64,000 nucleotides of DNA, taken from Leptolinea sp964446955. GTDB lineage: Bacteria; Chloroflexota; Anaerolineae; Anaerolineales; Anaerolineaceae. Location of the stretch: positions 248,001 through 312,000 of the forward strand of contig CAYUQJ010000001.1 in the NCBI GenBank assembly GCA_964446955.1. The letters are read 5' to 3'. The position numbers and the translations under genes were made by a program. The notes below the pieces were generated by a model. The model was not told the DNA's origin. It saw nothing but the letters and a program-made list of their open reading frames with translations, and ran no database searches. This document shows, piece after piece, positions 60,627-64,000 of the stretch; position 1 is the first letter of the stretch; each line of letters starts with the position of its first letter.

Positions 60627-63191
60627 TTATTTCCCGGCTTTCTTCTTGGGAATGGCGATCTTAATAACTTCGTCCAAAGTCTCAACGGGGAAAAATTTCA
60701 TCTCATTGCGAATTTCCTCAGGAATATCATCCAGATCCATTTCGTTTTGTTTCGGAAGTATGATGGATTTTAATCCTGATCTGTGGGCTGCAAGAACTTT
60801 CTCTTTAATTCCACCAACTGGCATGATCTGTCCGCGTAACGTTATCTCTCCGGTCATACCAAGGTCAGATCGGGTTGGAAGTTCTTTCATCAATGATACA
60901 AGAGCAGTCGTCATTGTCACACCCGCAGATGGCCCATCTTTTGGTGTGGCGCCTGCCGGAACGTGTAGGTGAATATCCTCGTTCTGAAAGAACTGTGGAT
61001 CTATTCCAAGTTCTTTTGCGTGTGAGCGTACATATGTAAGGGCGGCGTGAGCCGATTCTTGCATAACATTTCCCACCGAACCAGTTATCTGAAACCCTTT
61101 CGATCCGGGCATCCGAGAGGCTTCTATGAACAATACATCGCCACCGCTCGGAGTCCAAGCCAGACCGGTGACAACTCCCGGTACCGAAGTGCGACGCGCG
61201 ATCTCCTCATTTGCAAGAAATTTTGGACGTCCCAGGTAGTTATGAACCTCTTTGATGGCGATCTTGCTCTTGCGTTTTTTCCCTTCTGATATTTTCGTAA
61301 CAATTTTTCGGCAGATTGCTCCAATCTCCCTTTCAAGGTTACGGACCCCTGCTTCACGCGTATATTGACGAATGATCGTTAGTATAGACTCGTCAATCAG
61401 ATTTACTTCCTTTTCCAAAAGGCCATTTTCTTTGATCTGACGGGGGATCAGGTAATTCTTCGCGATCATCAATTTTTCCCGCTCAGTGTAACCGGCAATC
61501 TGAATGACTTCCATACGATCAAGTAATGGAGCAGGTATGGTCTCTAATTGATTGGCTGTTGTTATGAACATTACCTGAGAGAGATCGAAAGCGACTTCTA
61601 GATAATGATCGCGGAATTCTGAGTTTTGTTCAGGGTCAAGCACTTCAAGAAGCGCAGAAGCTGGATCGCCATGAAAGTCAAAGCTTAATTTGTCTATCTC
61701 ATCCAGCATGAATACCGGGTTCTTTGATTCAGCCCGACGTATAGCCTGCAATATTCTTCCGGGGAGGGCACCGATATAGGTTCTTCTATGTCCTCTAATT
61801 TCAGCTTCATCTCTCATTCCACCGAGAGAGATCCGGATAAATTTGCGGCCAAGCGCCCGGGCTATGGATTGTCCAAGTGATGTTTTGCCTACCCCTGGTG
61901 GACCGACAAAACATAGAATGACACCTTCTCTTTCACGTCGTATCAGGTCTGTTTTGGTAACGGCTTCGAGTTTGTCTTTTCTTTCCAGGCGTAATTTTCG
62001 GACGGCAAGATATTCCAAAATTCGTTCTTTGACATCTTTTAACCCATAATGATCCTGGTCAAGAACGTTACGGGCATTAATGATATCCAGGTTATCCTGT
62101 GTTGAGTTACCCCAGGGTAAAGTAGAGAGCCACTCAATATAAGATCTGATAACACCGTATTCGGCCGAGGCAGTAGGTACTCTGGAGAGACGTTCCAGTT
62201 CCCTTGTTGCCTGTTTCATGGCTTCTTCTGATAATTTGGCTTGCTCAAGATTCTTGCGAAGTTCGTTGATATCTTCGGTCAGTTCATCACCATCACCAAG
62301 TTCTTTTTGTATGGCTTTCAACTGTTCGCGAAGGAAATACTCGCGTTGTACTTTTTCTATCTCTGACCGGGCTTCGTTCTGAATTTTTTGTCCAAGATCC
62401 AGTACCTCGCTTTCGCGAGCCAGGATCGAAACCAATTTCCTTAGTTTTTCCTCTACTGAATCCAACTCGAGGATAGCCTGGGCATCGGCCAGTTCCATAC
62501 GTTCAAAGTTCGCAATGGAATAAGCTGTTTGTAATGGATTTGTAATACCGGCGATGGATTCTACCAATTCGCGAGGTATGGAGGGAATCATCTTCGCGAT
62601 GTGTTCAAATTGATCCCGGGCATTTCTTGCCAGAGCTTCGACTTCCAGATTTTCATCTTCTATCTCCGGCGCGGGGCTGATCCTGGCCATAAGATAGGGT
62701 TCCAGTGATGAAAACTCTTTCACACGAAAACGGCTTAATCCTTGGATTAATATGCGTATTGTTCCATCCGGTGTTCGAAATAGACGATGTATGATTGCGA
62801 TTGTCCCTACAGAGTACAGGTCTTGCGGGGTGGGGTTTTCGAGTTCCGGGTTTTTTGATGCTATCAACCCGATTATTCGATTACCGGATACTACATCATC
62901 AATTAAACGGATGGATCTGGGTTGTCCAATCGTAAGCGGAACAGCTGTTTGTGGATAAACGACCAGTCCACGCAATGGCAATATTGGCAATTCCTCGGGA
63001 ATTGTAAGCTCTCCCTCATTTCCATTCTCTTCGTTGTTAATTAACGCTTTATTTTCTTCAATGTTTATCACATTTGCAGTGTCTGAAAGAGACAGTCCTA
63101 TTAGTAAGTCTCCCAGGTTGGGGGTAATGCTATCATCAGCAAACCAGTTAAGTATTTCTCGTAAATTGGCATTCCAGCGTGATGCAACCAT
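60627..63191 (-). CDS. lon: ATP-dependent Lon protease
   Basis: An 854-residue LonA-type protease. The N-domain begins at LPILPLRGLVVYPQTAVPL at residue 68; the 67 residues before it are an extension absent from most Lon proteins, partly acidic and asparagine-rich. The AAA module has Walker A GPPGVGKTSLG and FMLDEIDKL. The protease domain has TPKDGPSAGVTM with nucleophile Ser755 and GGIKEK with general base Lys798. The ATG begins seven bases after the hsp20 stop and no later in-frame ATG precedes the N-domain, so the extension is probably real. It is the second gene of a five-gene operon. Confidence 0.96.
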   Translation of the reverse strand: MVASRWNANLREILNWFADDSITPNLGDLLIGLSLSDTANVINIEENKALINNEENGNEGELTIPEELPILPLRGLVVYPQTAVPLTIGQPRSIRLIDDVVSGNRIIGLIASKNPELENPTPQDLYSVGTIAIIHRLFRTPDGTIRILIQGLSRFRVKEFSSLEPYLMARISPAPEIEDENLEVEALARNARDQFEHIAKMIPSIPRELVESIAGITNPLQTAYSIANFERMELADAQAILELDSVEEKLRKLVSILARESEVLDLGQKIQNEARSEIEKVQREYFLREQLKAIQKELGDGDELTEDINELRKNLEQAKLSEEAMKQATRELERLSRVPTASAEYGVIRSYIEWLSTLPWGNSTQDNLDIINARNVLDQDHYGLKDVKERILEYLAVRKLRLERKDKLEAVTKTDLIRREREGVILCFVGPPGVGKTSLGQSIARALGRKFIRISLGGMRDEAEIRGHRRTYIGALPGRILQAIRRAESKNPVFMLDEIDKLSFDFHGDPASALLEVLDPEQNSEFRDHYLEVAFDLSQVMFITTANQLETIPAPLLDRMEVIQIAGYTEREKLMIAKNYLIPRQIKENGLLEKEVNLIDESILTIIRQYTREAGVRNLEREIGAICRKIVTKISEGKKRKSKIAIKEVHNYLGRPKFLANEEIARRTSVPGVVTGLAWTPSGGDVLFIEASRMPGSKGFQITGSVGNVMQESAHAALTYVRSHAKELGIDPQFFQNEDIHLHVPAGATPKDGPSAGVTMTTALVSLMKELPTRSDLGMTGEITLRGQIMPVGGIKEKVLAAHRSGLKSIILPKQNEMDLDDIPEEIRNEMKFFPVETLDEVIKIAIPKKKAGK

Positions 63192-63198
63192 TCTCTGT

Positions 63199-63576
63199 TT
63201 AAGAATCCTTATCGATAATATGAATTTCTCTCGGAATCGCTTTTGTTATCGTTACTTCCAAAAAACCATTTTGATATTCTGCTTTGATTGAATCTCTGTC
63301 AACCGGTTGGCTGATGCGAACTTCAACCAAAAATTCCCCGTAGTGAATTTCCATCTGGTGAAACGAATGATTTTTCATATGATCGTTTCTAACACCAGAG
63401 ATGATCAGAGTTGATTGTTCGAAGCGAATATTGAAGTCTTTTTCTTTTACACCGGCTATTTCAACCCTGATAAGAAATCTATCATTGGTTTCAATTACGT
63501 CCACCGGAGGGTGGTAGATATTAGAATGGATCGATACTTTCAGGTTGTACATTCCGGACCGCGGATAATCAAACAT
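63199..63576 (-). CDS. Small heat-shock protein Hsp20
   Basis: A 125-residue small chaperone with an alpha-crystallin domain: YHPPVDVIETNDRFLIRVEIAGVKEKDFNIRFEQSTLIISG and the terminal AEYQNGFLEVTITKA. The C-terminal IPREIHIIDKD keeps a loose I-x-I motif. The ATG at 63576 gives MFDYPRSGM; a second ATG eight codons in is also possible, and neither has a strong ribosome site. It opens the hsp20-lon-receiver-PHP-GNAT operon, suggesting a stress promoter in or above the 44-base gap to tpx. Confidence 0.93.
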   Translation of the reverse strand: MFDYPRSGMYNLKVSIHSNIYHPPVDVIETNDRFLIRVEIAGVKEKDFNIRFEQSTLIISGVRNDHMKNHSFHQMEIHYGEFLVEVRISQPVDRDSIKAEYQNGFLEVTITKAIPREIHIIDKDS

Positions 63577-63620
63577 AATTGTCTTATTCTCGTCATGAAT
63601 AGTAACTCAAGGAAGCCTGG

Positions 63621-64000
63621 TTAAACGGCATTCCTGGCTGCATCAAGAACAGCCTTGTAATCTGGTTCATCTGAAAGGGCTTTCATGTAATCAACATACA
63701 CAATTTTGTATTTCTTATCAACAACGAACATTGCACGTCTTAATAGTCTCTGGTCTTTAAGAAGACAGGCGTATTTTTTCCCAAAATTAGCTTTTAGATG
63801 ATCAGACACGACCATGACCTGATCAATTCCCGCAGCGCCACACCATCTTTTTTGAGCAAATGGCAGGTCCATGCTGATTACGATAATTGATATGTCCCTT
63901 GACAAATTTGCTGCTGATTCATTGAACTTCCTAATTTCCCGGTCACAAACGTCTGTATCAAGCGAGGGTACTGCAGCAATTATGCGGACTTTTCCCCTTG
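63621..64000 (-). CDS. tpx: Thiol peroxidase (Tpx-type peroxiredoxin), 5' end cut by the window
   Basis: Partial gene running off the right-hand edge, in frame from base 63998. The visible 126 residues include the peroxidatic Cys in AAVPSLDTDVCDREIRKFN and the second Cys in SMDLPFAQKRWCGAAGIDQV, the Tpx arrangement. It reduces hydrogen peroxide and small organic peroxides using thioredoxin. A shorter reading from 63905 would omit the active-site Cys and is not the true start. The C-terminal KALSDEPDYKAVLDAARNAV is normal. Together with sodA, it shows oxidative defence. Confidence 0.93.
   Translation of the reverse strand, partial: RGKVRIIAAVPSLDTDVCDREIRKFNESAANLSRDISIIVISMDLPFAQKRWCGAAGIDQVMVVSDHLKANFGKKYACLLKDQRLLRRAMFVVDKKYKIVYVDYMKALSDEPDYKAVLDAARNAV

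Noticed and set aside
63621..63905. A complete 94-residue peroxiredoxin starting at 63905
   Set aside because: The frame continues upstream to the window edge and contains the catalytic Cys; the gene is cut by the window.
1..64000. tRNA, rRNA, tmRNA, riboswitch, insertion sequence or attachment site
   Set aside because: None was recognised by eye in the intergenic spaces, which are mostly under 150 bases. A dedicated RNA search could still find something small.

Overview
The window is a gene-dense stretch of bacterial chromosome with no rRNA, tRNA, CRISPR array, insertion sequence or prophage visible. Housekeeping genes include rpoD, ftsH, lon, smpB, miaA, ndk, zwf and gnd. The style of the proteins suggests a member of the Chloroflexota, probably class Anaerolineae: Pro/Thr-rich TPTP-type linkers, a Gld-like ABC cassette followed by a DUF4340 protein, a K+-independent membrane pyrophosphatase, polyphosphate glucokinase, and YfhO-type membrane proteins. 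This placement is an inference from protein style and could not be checked by a search.

Layout. 1-5 kb: ruvX-mltG-ppgK on the plus strand, then a fumarase/aspartase-family lyase, a ferredoxin and superoxide dismutase on the minus strand. 5-15 kb: a DMT permease, malQ and glgA, an amidohydrolase fused to a CYTH domain, a cinA homologue with a degenerate C-terminus, and a divergent run of MGDG-synthase-like glycosyltransferase-yraN-miaA. 15-26.5 kb, all minus strand: ftsH, ndk, a 1229-residue TPR protein with a disordered middle, rpoD, then a four-gene Gld-like ABC cassette. 26.5-30.7 kb, plus strand: hppA with promoter and terminator, a small ABM monooxygenase and an iron-type alcohol dehydrogenase. 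30.7-40 kb: DegV and a P1 peptidase (minus), gnd-zwf (plus), a zinc-ribbon protein (minus), an SH3 protein (plus), a patatin/small membrane protein/esterase operon (minus), and MFS-smpB (plus). 40-47.2 kb, plus strand: phytol-kinase-like protein, hutH, an L,D-transpeptidase, ccdA, a thioredoxin-like/DUF2085 fusion, pgeF, yggS and yggT. 48-58 kb: a six-gene operon in which every junction overlaps, with two families of large membrane proteins alternating A-B-A-B, followed by MoxR and DUF58. 58-64 kb, minus strand: hsp20-lon-receiver-PHP/AlbA_2-GNAT as a tight operon, preceded by a truncated thiol peroxidase.

How the genes fit together. Central carbon storage and oxidation are represented by polyphosphate glucokinase, glycogen synthase, 4-alpha-glucanotransferase and the oxidative pentose phosphate enzymes; the H+-pyrophosphatase can couple the resulting pyrophosphate to a membrane gradient. 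Envelope functions include MltG, the L,D-transpeptidase, the glycolipid-type glycosyltransferase and the A-B-A-B membrane operon. Protein quality control includes FtsH, Lon, Hsp20 and SmpB. The points most worth following are the A-B-A-B operon, the amidohydrolase-CYTH fusion, the repeated P-x-W-[LM] motif in the TPR protein, the PHP-AlbA_2 fusion in the Lon operon, and the thioredoxin-like/DUF2085 fusion beside CcdA.
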